From DASSJF01 sp035934535 (lineage in GTDB: Bacteria; Sysuimicrobiota; Sysuimicrobiia; Sysuimicrobiales; Segetimicrobiaceae), in assembly GCA_035934535.1 (NCBI GenBank), contig DASYXS010000091.1:1-64000 (forward strand): a DNA stretch of 64,000 nt, written 5' to 3'. Position 1 is the stretch's first letter. Each line of letters opens with the position of its first letter. The notes beneath the pieces are model-generated. The model was given only the letters and a program-made list of their open reading frames with translations, did no database searches and was not told the DNA's origin. Below are positions 52,287 to 61,588 of the stretch, one piece after another. Position numbers and translations under genes: made by a program.

Positions 52287-54434
52287 CTAGTCATCACGGC
52301 CGTCGGAGGCGCGGAGGCCATCCGCGACGCCGGCCCGGGTCGTCTGCTCCCACGGCGTCCCGGCGGGGACGGCGATCTCCCACCGCAGCACGAGCATCGC
52401 GCCCTGCTGGTTGCGTTCGAAGCCCGACTCCGAGTTTGAAATGGTGAACACCGGCAGCGTCCAGACATCCGCGGCGCGCTCCGGCGTGAACGCGAGGGTC
52501 AGTCCGGAATAGGTCTCGCCGGCGCGCACCACCGCCGCGCGCGGGAGCTCCGCGGTCTCCCACAACGAAACGCGGGAGTCCTCGCCGGCGCCCGCCCACA
52601 CCTGGTCCGGCCCCCCGAAGAGGCCGAGGCTCCACTGTTCGGCGAGGACGGCGCGCAGAACGCCCGGACCTTCCCAGACGAGGCGCACCGCGTGGCGGAG
52701 CCCGCGCGTGCGCGCCTCGAGGACGATCCGGCGCTCGAGAACGACGTCGCCCTCGTCCACCCGGGCGCGCCGCGTCAGCACGGCCGCGGCGCCGTCCGGC
52801 GTCTCCTCGAGCCGCCACCCATACGGGGCGGTGCCGAATCCGCCGAGGTCCTCCGCGGCGTCGCGCCACACCTCGTCGCGCGTCACCTCCGCCGGCCAGA
52901 GCCACGTCCGGAGCGTCGTCCGGCGGACGCGGTCGTAGACGAGCAGGCGCTCGAGGCCGGGTTCCTTGGGACGGTCGCCGGCCTCGTGAATCGAGACCGC
53001 GCCCTCGAGCGGGGGCGCCTCGTGGCGTACGCGGGCGTGGTACGCTTCCGCCCGCCGCGTGAGCACGTTGCCGAGGTGCCGCTTCGCGGACCGGTCGTCC
53101 CACTCCACGATGCTGCCGCCGCGGGCCGGGTCGACCGTGCAGACGTCGAGCCCGGTGGCGAGATAGAGTTCCGGCTGGCCGTCCCCGTTGAGGTCGCCCG
53201 CGGACGCCTCGGCGTAGGGCTCCGGGTGCCGGACCCGGTCGGCCTCCGCTTCCGCGGCGATGAGATGCGCGAACGCCGCGCCCCGGATGTGCGGCAGGTA
53301 GATGCCTCCGAAGACGCCGTGCCAGTACGTGCAGTTGCACTCGCCGCTCCACAGGTCGTCGAGGGCCCGCTCGCGGTCGGGACCCGGCGGCATCGCGCGC
53401 ACTTTGCGGCCCGCGCGCAGCGCGAGGTGATGCAGCGTGTTGGCCTCGGGGTACCGGACGAGGAAGTGCCGCCAGAACCCGCCGCGCACGAGGCTCGTGA
53501 GATCGGCGCGGCCGCCGGTCTCGAGGTCGTGACGGAGATTCGCCCGCGCCTCCGCGCGCGTGGGGGGCAGCGCCCATTCCGCCATCTCGTCGTACGTCGC
53601 GGTCGGCAGGTAGATCGCGCCCGACGGCTCGTGGGTGCGGCGGTAGTCGCCCGGGGGCACCAGGTCGATCCACGGCGTCGCCTCCAGCGCGTCGAAGAAC
53701 CGGTCCACCCAGCCGCGCTCCCAGCAGTGCGCGTAGGTCGTCGGCCACATCCCGAATTTCTCGCCGTCGTCGCCCATGAGCGCGAGGTCCAGCGGCGCCT
53801 CGCGGCCCTCCGGCCGGACGTCGGTCTCCGCGAGCGTGCGGAGGTAGGCGATGACCTCGTCCGGCGAGACCCAGGGGATGAGATACCTGAGGCGCCGGAG
53901 ACTCGGGAACAGCGCGACGGACACGCCTTCTTCCTCGGTGACGTAGTAGCCGAGCAGCTGCCGGTCTTCCAGGCCCACGGCGTGGAAATGGCTGTCGTCG
54001 ACGATCGTGTACTGGACGCCGGCTTCGCCGAGCGGCCGCGCGAGATGCGGCTCCCACACGCGCTCGGCGAGCCAGAGGCCGTCCGCGGCGTAGCCGAACT
54101 CGTTCCGGATGGCGTGGGTCATCTTGAGGATCTGGCCCCGTTTGTCCGCGTCCGGGACGATCGGCAGGATGGCCTCGTAGTAGGCGCCGGTGAGCATCTC
54201 CGTCTGTCCGCGCGCGACGAGCGCCCGCAGGCGCGCGATCAGGTCCGGCCGGTGCGCGTGGAACCAATCGAGCAGCGGCCCGGAGTAATGGAGGGCCACG
54301 CGGATCCCGGGATGGCGTTCGAGCGCCGCGATCATCGGCGCATACGACCGCTCGGTCGCGTCGGCGAAGACGTGGCCGAAGTTGCCGACGGGCTGGTGGT
54401 TGTGGAGGGCTAGGGAGAGGGCGAGCCGGTGCAT
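52287..54434 (-). CDS. GH57 4-alpha-glucanotransferase/alpha-amylase
   Basis: A 715-aa GH57 enzyme like Thermococcus 4-alpha-glucanotransferase. The catalytic domain starts LALSLALHNHQPVGNFG (HNHQP motif), the nucleophile Glu is in GLWLAERVWEPHL (about 125) and the second catalytic Asp in LMGDDGEKFGMWP (about 215). Beta-rich DUF1925 and DUF1926 domains follow (about 310-700; CTYWHGVFGGIYLPHIR, SGFERNQQGAM). It transfers or hydrolyses alpha-1,4-glucans. It is on the strand opposite to the glucan cluster but only about 1 kb from it. An in-frame hydrophobic tail follows its stop codon. Confidence 0.92.
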   Translation of the reverse strand: MHRLALSLALHNHQPVGNFGHVFADATERSYAPMIAALERHPGIRVALHYSGPLLDWFHAHRPDLIARLRALVARGQTEMLTGAYYEAILPIVPDADKRGQILKMTHAIRNEFGYAADGLWLAERVWEPHLARPLGEAGVQYTIVDDSHFHAVGLEDRQLLGYYVTEEEGVSVALFPSLRRLRYLIPWVSPDEVIAYLRTLAETDVRPEGREAPLDLALMGDDGEKFGMWPTTYAHCWERGWVDRFFDALEATPWIDLVPPGDYRRTHEPSGAIYLPTATYDEMAEWALPPTRAEARANLRHDLETGGRADLTSLVRGGFWRHFLVRYPEANTLHHLALRAGRKVRAMPPGPDRERALDDLWSGECNCTYWHGVFGGIYLPHIRGAAFAHLIAAEAEADRVRHPEPYAEASAGDLNGDGQPELYLATGLDVCTVDPARGGSIVEWDDRSAKRHLGNVLTRRAEAYHARVRHEAPPLEGAVSIHEAGDRPKEPGLERLLVYDRVRRTTLRTWLWPAEVTRDEVWRDAAEDLGGFGTAPYGWRLEETPDGAAAVLTRRARVDEGDVVLERRIVLEARTRGLRHAVRLVWEGPGVLRAVLAEQWSLGLFGGPDQVWAGAGEDSRVSLWETAELPRAAVVRAGETYSGLTLAFTPERAADVWTLPVFTISNSESGFERNQQGAMLVLRWEIAVPAGTPWEQTTRAGVADGLRASDGRDD

Positions 54435-54461
54435 CGGCGGATCGTCAGCGAGGCGCGGTTC

Positions 54462-56075
54462 TCACGCCCCGCCGTCTCCCGCCGCTTCCGGCACGGCGGA
54501 GCCGCCCTCGTGTGCGGGCGCCATCTCGGGCGTGTGCTCGGCGACGCTCCCGCCCGGCATGTAGAGCACGACGGCTGCGAGCCCGAGCGCCACGAGGCCC
54601 AGCCCCAGCACGAACGCGCCGTGGATGCCCTGCGCGAGCGCCTGGCGCAGCGCTTCGCGGCCGCCGGCGCCAAGCGCGGTCTGCGACGCCGAATCCAGCA
54701 CGGCCTGCGGGTCGGCGACGGAGTGGAGACGGGAGCGGAGCGCGGCCGGCAGGTGCGCGAGCCGCGCGTCGAGGATGCCGACGAGCACCGCGCCCTGCGC
54801 GCTCACGCCGATCGCGCTGCCGAGGTTGCGTGTGAAGATGTTGATGGAGGTGACGATGCCCCGGAGCGGCCGCGCCACGGCGTTCTGCATCGCGATGATG
54901 AACATGGTCGCGGTCAGCCCCATGCCGCTGCCCAGCACCACCATATCGACGAACACGACGGCGGCCGTCGCGCGCGCGTCCAGCCGGGTGAGCAGCAGCG
55001 CCCCCGCGGAGAGCAGCGTCATGCCCGTCACCGTCACCGGCCGGTATCCCCATCGCAGGGCCACCCTGCCGCCGACGATGCTCGACACCGTCCACATGAC
55101 CATGTACGGCATCAGCGCTTCTCCCGCGGTCGTCGCGCTCTTGCCGATCACGCCCTGCACGAAGAGCGGAACGTAGGCGGTCGTCCCAAAGATGCTGACC
55201 CCGATGAGGAACCCGCCGACGCAGGCCACGGAGATCATGCGGTTGCTGAACAGGCTGAACGGGAGAAACGGGTCTTCCCTGTGCGTCTCCACGTGCACGA
55301 ACAGGAGCAGCAGCGCCGCGCACGCCGCCGCGAGCGCGAACGACGGCGCCGAGAGCCACGCGAACTCGTGGCCGCCCCAGAACATGAGGAGCAGCAGCAC
55401 GATCGACGCCCCGGAGAGCAATCCGATCCCGGCGTAGTCGATCGACGCCGCGCCGGCGGGGGCCGTCCGCGATTCCCTGAAGGCCAGCGTGAGGATCAGC
55501 GTCGCGACGAGCCCCGCGGGGATATTGACGAAGAAGATCCACCGCCAGGCCCCGTGATCGGCCAGCGCGCCGCCGATCAGCGGGCCGACGACTGCCGCGA
55601 GCCCCCACACACCGCTGAAGAGGCCCTGGATACGCAGCCGCTGCTCGAGCGGGAAGAGATCCGCGATGATCGTCAGCGCGATCGGCAGCACGGCGCCGCC
55701 GCCGATGCCCTGCAGCACCCGGAAGAGCACCAATTCGCCCATCGACCGGGAGAGCCCGCACAAGGCCGACGCGCCGATGAACCAGAGGATCCCGACCAGG
55801 TAGATGCGCTTGCGCCCGTGCAGATCGGCGAGGCGTCCGAAGATCGGCGTCGTGACGACAAACGCGATCTGGTAGGCGGCGAAGACCCACGAGTAGAGGG
55901 CGAGGCCGCCGAACGCCGCGACGATCGTCGGCATCGCCGTGCCGACCGCGGTGGAGTCCATCGCGGCGAGAAACATGCCGAGCATGGCCGCGATCGTGAC
56001 GATGACCCGCCGGCGGGCCGGCACCGGTTCCGCCGCGCCGCGCGCCGGTTTCGTCGCCGCGGTTACGACAGCCAT
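54462..56075 (-). CDS. DHA2-type MFS exporter (EmrB/QacA-like)
   Basis: A 537-aa permease with about 14 membrane helices. Marks are MLGMFLAAMDSTAVGTAMPTI (helix 1 motif D1), the MFS loop GRLADLHGRKRIYLVG, RVLQGIGGGAVLPIALTII (motif with RxxQGxG) and VVGPLIGGALADHGAWRWIFFVNIPAG (motif C region, shown by VVGPLIGGALADHG). A cytoplasmic tail of about 60 polar residues ends the protein. ATG 56075 overlaps the end of glcE by 13 bases, so it belongs to the glycolate oxidase transcript. Multidrug efflux is the usual role; export of an organic acid related to glycolate is possible. Confidence 0.9.
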   Translation of the reverse strand: MAVVTAATKPARGAAEPVPARRRVIVTIAAMLGMFLAAMDSTAVGTAMPTIVAAFGGLALYSWVFAAYQIAFVVTTPIFGRLADLHGRKRIYLVGILWFIGASALCGLSRSMGELVLFRVLQGIGGGAVLPIALTIIADLFPLEQRLRIQGLFSGVWGLAAVVGPLIGGALADHGAWRWIFFVNIPAGLVATLILTLAFRESRTAPAGAASIDYAGIGLLSGASIVLLLLMFWGGHEFAWLSAPSFALAAACAALLLLFVHVETHREDPFLPFSLFSNRMISVACVGGFLIGVSIFGTTAYVPLFVQGVIGKSATTAGEALMPYMVMWTVSSIVGGRVALRWGYRPVTVTGMTLLSAGALLLTRLDARATAAVVFVDMVVLGSGMGLTATMFIIAMQNAVARPLRGIVTSINIFTRNLGSAIGVSAQGAVLVGILDARLAHLPAALRSRLHSVADPQAVLDSASQTALGAGGREALRQALAQGIHGAFVLGLGLVALGLAAVVLYMPGGSVAEHTPEMAPAHEGGSAVPEAAGDGGA

Positions 56076-57475
56076 CCCAGCCGTCCCGGGACCATGATGC
56101 CCTTCGGATCGTACTGCGCACGCAGCCGGCGCATCAGGTCGACGGCCGGGGGCGCTTGGCCCCACACCGGCAGACTCGCCTTGAGCGTCGTGGGCGCCGC
56201 CTCGACGACCACGTATCCGCCGAGTCCGCCGGGCAGATCCCCGGCCGCGGCGGGTCCGGCCGCCGCCGCGCGCTCGAGCGCGTCCGCGAGCGCGGACGCC
56301 TCCCCCGGCGCGGCCGCGACGTAGGTCAATCCGACGCCCGCGTGCGCGAGGAGCGCCGGGGAGTCGCCCGCCGCCGCGTGGGCGGCCCGGGCGACGTCGA
56401 GCCACCGCGCGATCGGCGTCCCCACGCGGAAGACGACGCCCCCCGGGTGAGACGCCGGCGACGGGAACTCGGCGACCGCGCCCCACAGCGCCTCGTGCGG
56501 CGCCCCGGAGTAGACCTCGAGCGCGGCGCCCGGACCGCCGGCGGACGCGGTCAGCGTCCGCATCTCGTCGATGTGGCGCGTCCGGCTCTCCTCGAGGCCC
56601 TCGGCGAGCAGCAGCACGCCCCATCGGCCCGTCCCCGACGCGCCGGTGCCCGCCGGCAGCCGGAGGCCGCCCGCCCGCGCCAGCATCGCCAGCGCGCCGG
56701 GGCTGGCCGCCTCGAGCGCGGATGGGAGCAGATACGACCGCATCACGGCGGTGGTGAGCGCGTGCGCGTCCGCGGCGTTCGCGACCGTCACCAGGACCGT
56801 GACGCCCTCGCCGGGGAGCGGCAGGATCTTGAAGGTGACGTCGGTGATGATGCCGCAGGAGCCGAACGAGCCGATGAAGAGTTTGGCCAGGTCGTAGCCG
56901 GCGACGTTTTTCACCACTTTGCCGCCCGCCTTGATCACCTCGCCGGTCGGCAGCGCGACGCGGATGCCGATGACGAGGTCGCGGATCGAGCCCCAGAGGA
57001 GGCGGCGGGGACCGTTGCGGTTCGCCGCGACGAGGCCGCCGATTGTGGCGTCCGCGGCGCCCGGTGGATCCAGCGGCAGCCACTGCCCGTTCGCGGCGAG
57101 CGCGCGCTGCAGGTCGCGAAACGGCGTGCCGGCGCGGACCGCCACCACGTAGTCCGCCGGCGTGTAGTCGGTGATGCCCGCGAGACGGGTCGTCTCGACC
57201 ACGAGGTCGGCGCGCGCGGGCGGATTGCCGAGGTGCTGGTGCGCCCCGCCGCCGCGCGGGATCACCCCGGCGTCCGCCTCCGCGGCCGCGCTGAGGAGCG
57301 CGGCGACCTGCTCGGCTCCCGAGGGCACCGCCCACAGCCCGGGACGCGCGCCGTCGATGCGCCGGGCGTCGAGGCGGTCGGGATCCGCGGTCAGGTGCGC
57401 GTCGCCGACGATGTCGCGGATGCGCGAGACGAAGGCGCCGCCGATCCGGTCCTGCGCGCGCGGCACGCTGGTCAT
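56063..57475 (-). CDS. glcE: Glycolate oxidase subunit GlcE (FAD-binding)
   Basis: A 470-aa FAD_binding_4 protein. Marks are GVIPRGGGAHQHLGNPPARAD, the FAD-binding LDPPGAADATIGGLVAANRNGPRRLLWGSIRD (seen as ATIGGLVAANRNGPRRL) and KVVKNVAGYDLAKLFIGSFG, the last typical of GlcE. ATG 57475 overlaps the glcF stop by 4 bases and is preferred to a longer start. With GlcD and GlcF it oxidises glycolate to glyoxylate at the membrane. Longer than usual GlcE (about 350-400 aa) due to an Ala-rich C-terminal part. Confidence 0.92.
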   Translation of the reverse strand: MTSVPRAQDRIGGAFVSRIRDIVGDAHLTADPDRLDARRIDGARPGLWAVPSGAEQVAALLSAAAEADAGVIPRGGGAHQHLGNPPARADLVVETTRLAGITDYTPADYVVAVRAGTPFRDLQRALAANGQWLPLDPPGAADATIGGLVAANRNGPRRLLWGSIRDLVIGIRVALPTGEVIKAGGKVVKNVAGYDLAKLFIGSFGSCGIITDVTFKILPLPGEGVTVLVTVANAADAHALTTAVMRSYLLPSALEAASPGALAMLARAGGLRLPAGTGASGTGRWGVLLLAEGLEESRTRHIDEMRTLTASAGGPGAALEVYSGAPHEALWGAVAEFPSPASHPGGVVFRVGTPIARWLDVARAAHAAAGDSPALLAHAGVGLTYVAAAPGEASALADALERAAAAGPAAAGDLPGGLGGYVVVEAAPTTLKASLPVWGQAPPAVDLMRRLRAQYDPKGIMVPGRLGWLS

Positions 57476-58779
57476 GCGCCCGGCGCCGGCCCGCGCTGGT
57501 CGGCGGCCGTGTACGCGCGGTCCAGCAGGTCGACGACGTGACACGCTTCCATCGGGACGCCCCGCTCACGGATGCCGGCCGCGAGCTGCAGCAGGCAGCC
57601 CGGATTCGGTGCGACCAGCAGGTCCGCCCCGGTCCGGAGGACCGCGCGCATCTTCTCGTCCAGGATCTGCCGCGAGTAGCCCGGCTGCACGATGTTGTAG
57701 ATGCCGGCGCTGCCGCAGCAGCGGTCCGCCCCGTCCATCTCGACGAGCTCGAGGCCTGGGATCCGGCGCAGCAGGTCGCGGGGCTGCCGGCGGATGCGCT
57801 GCCCGTGCGCCAGGTGACACGGGTCCTGATAGGTCGCGCGCGCGCGGATCTCGCCGAGCGTGCCGGTGAGGCCCAGCTCGGCCAGGAACTCGGTCGCGTC
57901 GCGGCACAGGCTGCTGAACGCCTCGGCCCGCGGCACGTACCCCGGGTCGTCGTCGCGGAACAACACCGGGTATTCTTTGCTCGCCACCCCGCAGCCGGCC
58001 GCGTTGATGATCACGGCGTCCACGCCCGCGCGCAGGAAGCTTTCGATGTTGCGGCGGGCCATGGCCTGGGCCGCCGCGCGCTCGCCGTTGTGGATGTTGA
58101 GCGCGCCGCAGCACGTCTGCTCCCGCACGACCACGACCTCGCAGCCGTTCCGCCGCAGCACACGGACGGTCGCGTCGTTGGAGCCGGGGAAGAGCACGCT
58201 CATCGCACACCCGGCGAGGAACCCCACGCGGGCCCGGCGGGGGCCGATCGCGGGAAACACTTCCTGCTCCGGCGCAAACGCGCCGTCCGGCACCACCGGC
58301 AGGAGGGCCTCCATTTCGCCGAGCCGCTTCGGCATGAGGTGCAGCCGCCGCAGCAGCGGGCCGAGCCCGCTGCGCTGGTACACCCGCAGGAGGCCCGCGG
58401 CGGCGCGCAGCCGCCCGGGGTACGGCATCAGGTGGCGCAGCGCCGCGAGCGTCAGCCGTCTTGCGAGCGGGGAGCCGGTCGGCCCGACCTCCGCGCGCCC
58501 CGCTTCGATGATCGTGCCGAAGTGGACGCCCGCCGGGCACGCGGTCTCGCACGCGCGGCAGCCCAGGCAGACGTACATGTGCTCCTCGAGCCGCGCGTCG
58601 AGCGGCACGCGGCCCTGCGCCGCGGCCTCGATCAGATGGATGCGCCCGCGCGGCGACTCGGTCTCGACGCCGAGCAGGCGGTACGTGGGGCAGGCCGGGA
58701 GACAAAACCCGCACTGGATGCACTTGTCCAGCTCGGGGATCAGCAGGCGCGGAATCGGACGGGCGGCCGCCGTCGCCAT
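57472..58779 (-). CDS. glcF: Glycolate oxidase iron-sulfur subunit GlcF
   Basis: A 435-aa protein with two 4Fe-4S motifs at the N-terminus, CIQCGFCLPACPTY (about 20-33) and CLGCRACETACPAG (about 71-84), followed by two CCG (DUF224) domains with CCGALNIHNG and CCGSAGIYN. It accepts electrons from GlcD/GlcE and passes them to quinone. ATG 58779 begins 5 bases after the end of glcD. No family-like sequence precedes that start. Confidence 0.94.
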   Translation of the reverse strand: MATAAARPIPRLLIPELDKCIQCGFCLPACPTYRLLGVETESPRGRIHLIEAAAQGRVPLDARLEEHMYVCLGCRACETACPAGVHFGTIIEAGRAEVGPTGSPLARRLTLAALRHLMPYPGRLRAAAGLLRVYQRSGLGPLLRRLHLMPKRLGEMEALLPVVPDGAFAPEQEVFPAIGPRRARVGFLAGCAMSVLFPGSNDATVRVLRRNGCEVVVVREQTCCGALNIHNGERAAAQAMARRNIESFLRAGVDAVIINAAGCGVASKEYPVLFRDDDPGYVPRAEAFSSLCRDATEFLAELGLTGTLGEIRARATYQDPCHLAHGQRIRRQPRDLLRRIPGLELVEMDGADRCCGSAGIYNIVQPGYSRQILDEKMRAVLRTGADLLVAPNPGCLLQLAAGIRERGVPMEACHVVDLLDRAYTAADQRGPAPGA

Positions 58780-58784
58780 GGTAT

Positions 58785-60263
58785 TCAGATCCACAGCCCC
58801 GACGCCGCCAGCCTCGGCGGGCGCCGCGTGAGCAGCTCGCCGCACGAGACGGGCGTCGGAAACACCTTGAACGGATTCATGCGGTCCTCCGGGTCGAACG
58901 CGGCCTTGAGCCGCCGCTGCGCGCCGAGATCGCCGTCGGTGAAGATCCAGGGCATGTAGTTGTTCTTTTCGAAGCCGATGCCGTGCTCTCCGCTGAGGGT
59001 GCCGCCGGCGGCGACGCACGCGGCCAGCATCTCCTCGCTGGCCTGCATCACCCGGTCGGTCTCGCCGGGGACCGTCGCGTCGTACGGAATGAGCGGGTGC
59101 AGGTTGCCGTCGCCGGCGTGAAAGACGTTCGCGACGCGGATGTTGTGGCGCCGCGCGATTTCCCCGATCTGGTGCATGATCGCGGGCAGCAGACTCCGCG
59201 GTACGACGGCGTCGTGGAGGTAGTAGTTCGGGGCGAGCCGGCCCATCGCGCCGAACGCGCCCTTGCGCGCCGCCCAGTAGAGGTGGCGCTCCTCGTCGGT
59301 GCGCGCCGTGCGGACCTCGCGGGCCCGGTTGGTCCGGCACAACTCCTCGACCGTCCGGGCGCACCGCTCGAGGCCTTCCCGCACGCCCTCCACTTCAATC
59401 AAGAGCACGGCGCCGGCGTCGAGCGGCAGGCCCGCGTGGACCGCGGGCTCGACGGCCTGCGCCGTCAACCGGTCGATCATCTCAAGCGACGTCGGTCCGA
59501 TGCCGGACGCGATGATGTCGGCGACGGCCTGGCTCGCCTCTTCGATCGTCTCGAAGATGCCGAGCATCGTGCGCACGGTCTCGCGGCGGCGCATGAGGCG
59601 AACGGTCACCGCCGTGACGATTCCGACGGTGCCTTCCGACCCCACGGCGAGACCGGTGAGGTCGAGCCCGGGCTCATCGGGGCCGCGCCCGCCGAGACGG
59701 ACCACGGAGCCGTCGGCCATCACCATCTCGAGTCCCAGCACGTGGTTGGTCGTGACGCCGAACGCGAGGGTGTGCACGCCGCCGCTGTTGTTCGCGACGT
59801 TGCCGCCGATGCTGCAAGCCGACTGGCTGCTGGGATCGGGCGCGTAGAAGTAGCCGTCCGCTTCGACCGCGTGCGTGACGTCGAGGTTGATGACGCCGGG
59901 CTGCACGGCCGCGATGCGGTTGTCGAGGTCGATCGAGAGGATCCGCCGCATCTTGGCCATCGCGACGACGACCCCGCCGATCGGCGTAATCGCGCCGCCC
60001 GAAAGTCCGGTCCCCGACCCGCGTGCGATCAGCGGCACCCCAAAGCGCCCGGCCGTGCGCACGATCGCCGCGACGTCGTCCGTCGAGCCCGGGAACACGA
60101 CGAGATCCGGCACCGCGGCGAGGACCGAGCCGTCGTACTCGTACGCCAGGAGGTCGACGGGCCGCGCGAAGACGTGCTCCCGCCCCAGCACGTCCTCGAG
60201 GGCGGCGGCGAGCGCGTCGCGATCGGCAATACGAATGCGGAGCTCGGCGAGACTCACGGCCAT
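58785..60263 (-). CDS. glcD: Glycolate oxidase FAD subunit GlcD
   Basis: A 492-aa FAD-linked oxidase. Marks are VVFPGSTDDVAAIVRTAGRF, the FAD loop LIARGSGTGLSGGAITPIGG, PDPSSQSACSIGGNVANNSGG and the C-terminal HAGDGNLHPLIPYD and LSGEHGIGFEKNNYM. It catalyses glycolate (or D-lactate) oxidation. ATG 60263 is only 3 bases after an extended -10 box; the in-frame GTG two codons on (60257) may be the real start of a leaderless message. It is the first gene of glcD-glcF-glcE-MFS. Confidence 0.95.
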   Translation of the reverse strand: MAVSLAELRIRIADRDALAAALEDVLGREHVFARPVDLLAYEYDGSVLAAVPDLVVFPGSTDDVAAIVRTAGRFGVPLIARGSGTGLSGGAITPIGGVVVAMAKMRRILSIDLDNRIAAVQPGVINLDVTHAVEADGYFYAPDPSSQSACSIGGNVANNSGGVHTLAFGVTTNHVLGLEMVMADGSVVRLGGRGPDEPGLDLTGLAVGSEGTVGIVTAVTVRLMRRRETVRTMLGIFETIEEASQAVADIIASGIGPTSLEMIDRLTAQAVEPAVHAGLPLDAGAVLLIEVEGVREGLERCARTVEELCRTNRAREVRTARTDEERHLYWAARKGAFGAMGRLAPNYYLHDAVVPRSLLPAIMHQIGEIARRHNIRVANVFHAGDGNLHPLIPYDATVPGETDRVMQASEEMLAACVAAGGTLSGEHGIGFEKNNYMPWIFTDGDLGAQRRLKAAFDPEDRMNPFKVFPTPVSCGELLTRRPPRLAASGLWI

Positions 60264-60266
60264 TTC

Positions 60267-60275
60267 AGTATAACA
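60267..60275 (-). promoter_or_regulatory. Extended -10 promoter of glcD
   Basis: TGTTATACT (60275-60267) is a strong extended -10 box ending 3 bases before the glcD ATG and 9 before an in-frame GTG. No TTGACA-like -35 is seen. The rest of the 60264-60418 gap is GC-rich with no other signal. Confidence 0.5.
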
Positions 60276-60418
60276 GACGCGGGACGATGTACGCCCCGCG
60301 CGGACCGCGCCGGCCGCGCCGCGTCCGCCTACCGCTTCTCCGGCGCGATCGCCTCGGCGAGCACGGCCCTTCGCCCCGCGGCAGGGGCGGGCGCGGCGCG
60401 GCCGGAAAGGTGGCCCCG

Positions 60419-60982
60419 ATGCGCATCTACACCATCGGACACTCGACCCGGTCCTTCGACGGCCTCGTGGAGGCGCTCCGCAGCTTCGGCGTCCGCACGC
60501 TCGCCGACATCCGCACGGTGCCGCGCTCACGCCATGTGCCGCAGTTCAACGCGGAGAGCCTGCGCCGCGCGCTGCCCAACCGGCGCATCCGCTACCGGCA
60601 CATAAAAGCCCTCGGCGGCCTGCGGAAGCCGCGCGCGGGCTCGACCAACACGGCGTGGCGGAACACCGGGTTCCGCGGGTTCGCCGATTACATGGAAACA
60701 CCGGAGTTTGCGGAGGCCCTCGCCGAACTGCGCGCGCTCGCCAGGGACGCCGGACCGGTCGCGATCATGTGCGCCGAGGCGGTGCCGTGGCGCTGCCACC
60801 GCTCACTCGTGGCCGACGCCTTGATCGCCCGCGGCGACGAAGTGGTGGACATCATGAACCCGGGTAAGGGCAGCCCGCACAAACTCACGCGGTGGGCCCG
60901 CGTCGAGGACAAACGCGTCACCTATCCGGGAGCGCCGCCGCCTGCACCCGCGTGCGCTTCGCCCCGCGCGGCAGATCCGTGA
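60419..60982 (+). CDS. DUF488 family protein
   Basis: A 187-aa DUF488 protein: MRIYTIGHSTRSFDGLVEAL, LADIRTVPRSRHVPQFN, LGGLRKPRAGSTNTAWRN and the C-terminal IMCAEAVPWRCHRSLVADAL with Cys and His residues that could bind metal or act catalytically. The function of the family is not known. ATG 60419 fits the conserved TIGHS start. The last 20 residues are Pro/Ala-rich and variable. Confidence 0.88.
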   Translation: MRIYTIGHSTRSFDGLVEALRSFGVRTLADIRTVPRSRHVPQFNAESLRRALPNRRIRYRHIKALGGLRKPRAGSTNTAWRNTGFRGFADYMETPEFAEALAELRALARDAGPVAIMCAEAVPWRCHRSLVADALIARGDEVVDIMNPGKGSPHKLTRWARVEDKRVTYPGAPPPAPACASPRAADP

Positions 60983-61006
60983 CCTCATTCCCGAGGCGCG
61001 CGGCGT

Positions 61007-61588
61007 TTAGTCCTCGGCTGACGGAGATCGCTTCTCGAAATCACTCCGAGTGATTCGCATCAGGCGCACTTCCACACCTGTGTCGGGATCGATCGCCGCG
61101 GCCACGTAACGGAAGCCTGCTTTCTCGAATACGCGGATGGCAATACGGTTGCGCGGCGAGGGGTCGATGAAACACTCGTCGGTCGATTCGTCCCGAAAGG
61201 CGATTTCTTTGAGGAACTGCCGGAGGATCCTCGGTCCGAGTCCGCCGTGGAGACACCGAACGTCACCGATGAAGAGATCGAGGCCCGCGCCGCCGTGCAC
61301 ATCCGCCAGGCCCCAGGCGCCGGACTGAACAGGATAGAGCTGAATGTAGCCGATCGGCATCTCGTCCCGGCAGATGATATACGGGACAACGTCGGATGGC
61401 CCGGTCACCCGCGGGAGATACTTTTCGCGCACCTCATCGAGCGTCGGTCCCGGCCGGTCCCACCACTCCAGCACGTGCGGTGCATTCAGCCATCGATGCA
61501 GCAAGTCCAAGTCGGACTCGGTGAGCCGGCGAAACGTCAAATCGCGTTCGCCTACGCTGCCGGGGAGCGGAGAAGATACACCGCCCAC
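61007..61588 (-). CDS. GNAT acetyltransferase (AacA4/RimJ-like)
   Basis: A 193-aa GNAT enzyme similar to aminoglycoside 6'-acetyltransferases and IucB-type enzymes: LTFRRLTESDLDLLHRWLNA, PHVLEWWDRPGPTLDEV, PYIICRDEMPIGYIQLY, GLDLFIGD and LGPRILRQFLKEIAF (acetyl-CoA loop), RNRIAIRVFEKAGFRYVAA. The substrate could be an amino group of a small molecule or protein; resistance cannot be claimed. GTG 61588 overlaps the end of the DUF2182 gene; TTG 61540, at the start of the conserved fold, is an alternative. Confidence 0.82.
   Translation of the reverse strand: MGGVSSPLPGSVGERDLTFRRLTESDLDLLHRWLNAPHVLEWWDRPGPTLDEVREKYLPRVTGPSDVVPYIICRDEMPIGYIQLYPVQSGAWGLADVHGGAGLDLFIGDVRCLHGGLGPRILRQFLKEIAFRDESTDECFIDPSPRNRIAIRVFEKAGFRYVAAAIDPDTGVEVRLMRITRSDFEKRSPSAED

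Noticed and set aside
57476..57544. Longer glcE start at 57544
   Set aside because: Extra residues are Arg/Pro-rich and lie inside glcF; ATG 57475 with a 4-bp overlap fits the operon style.
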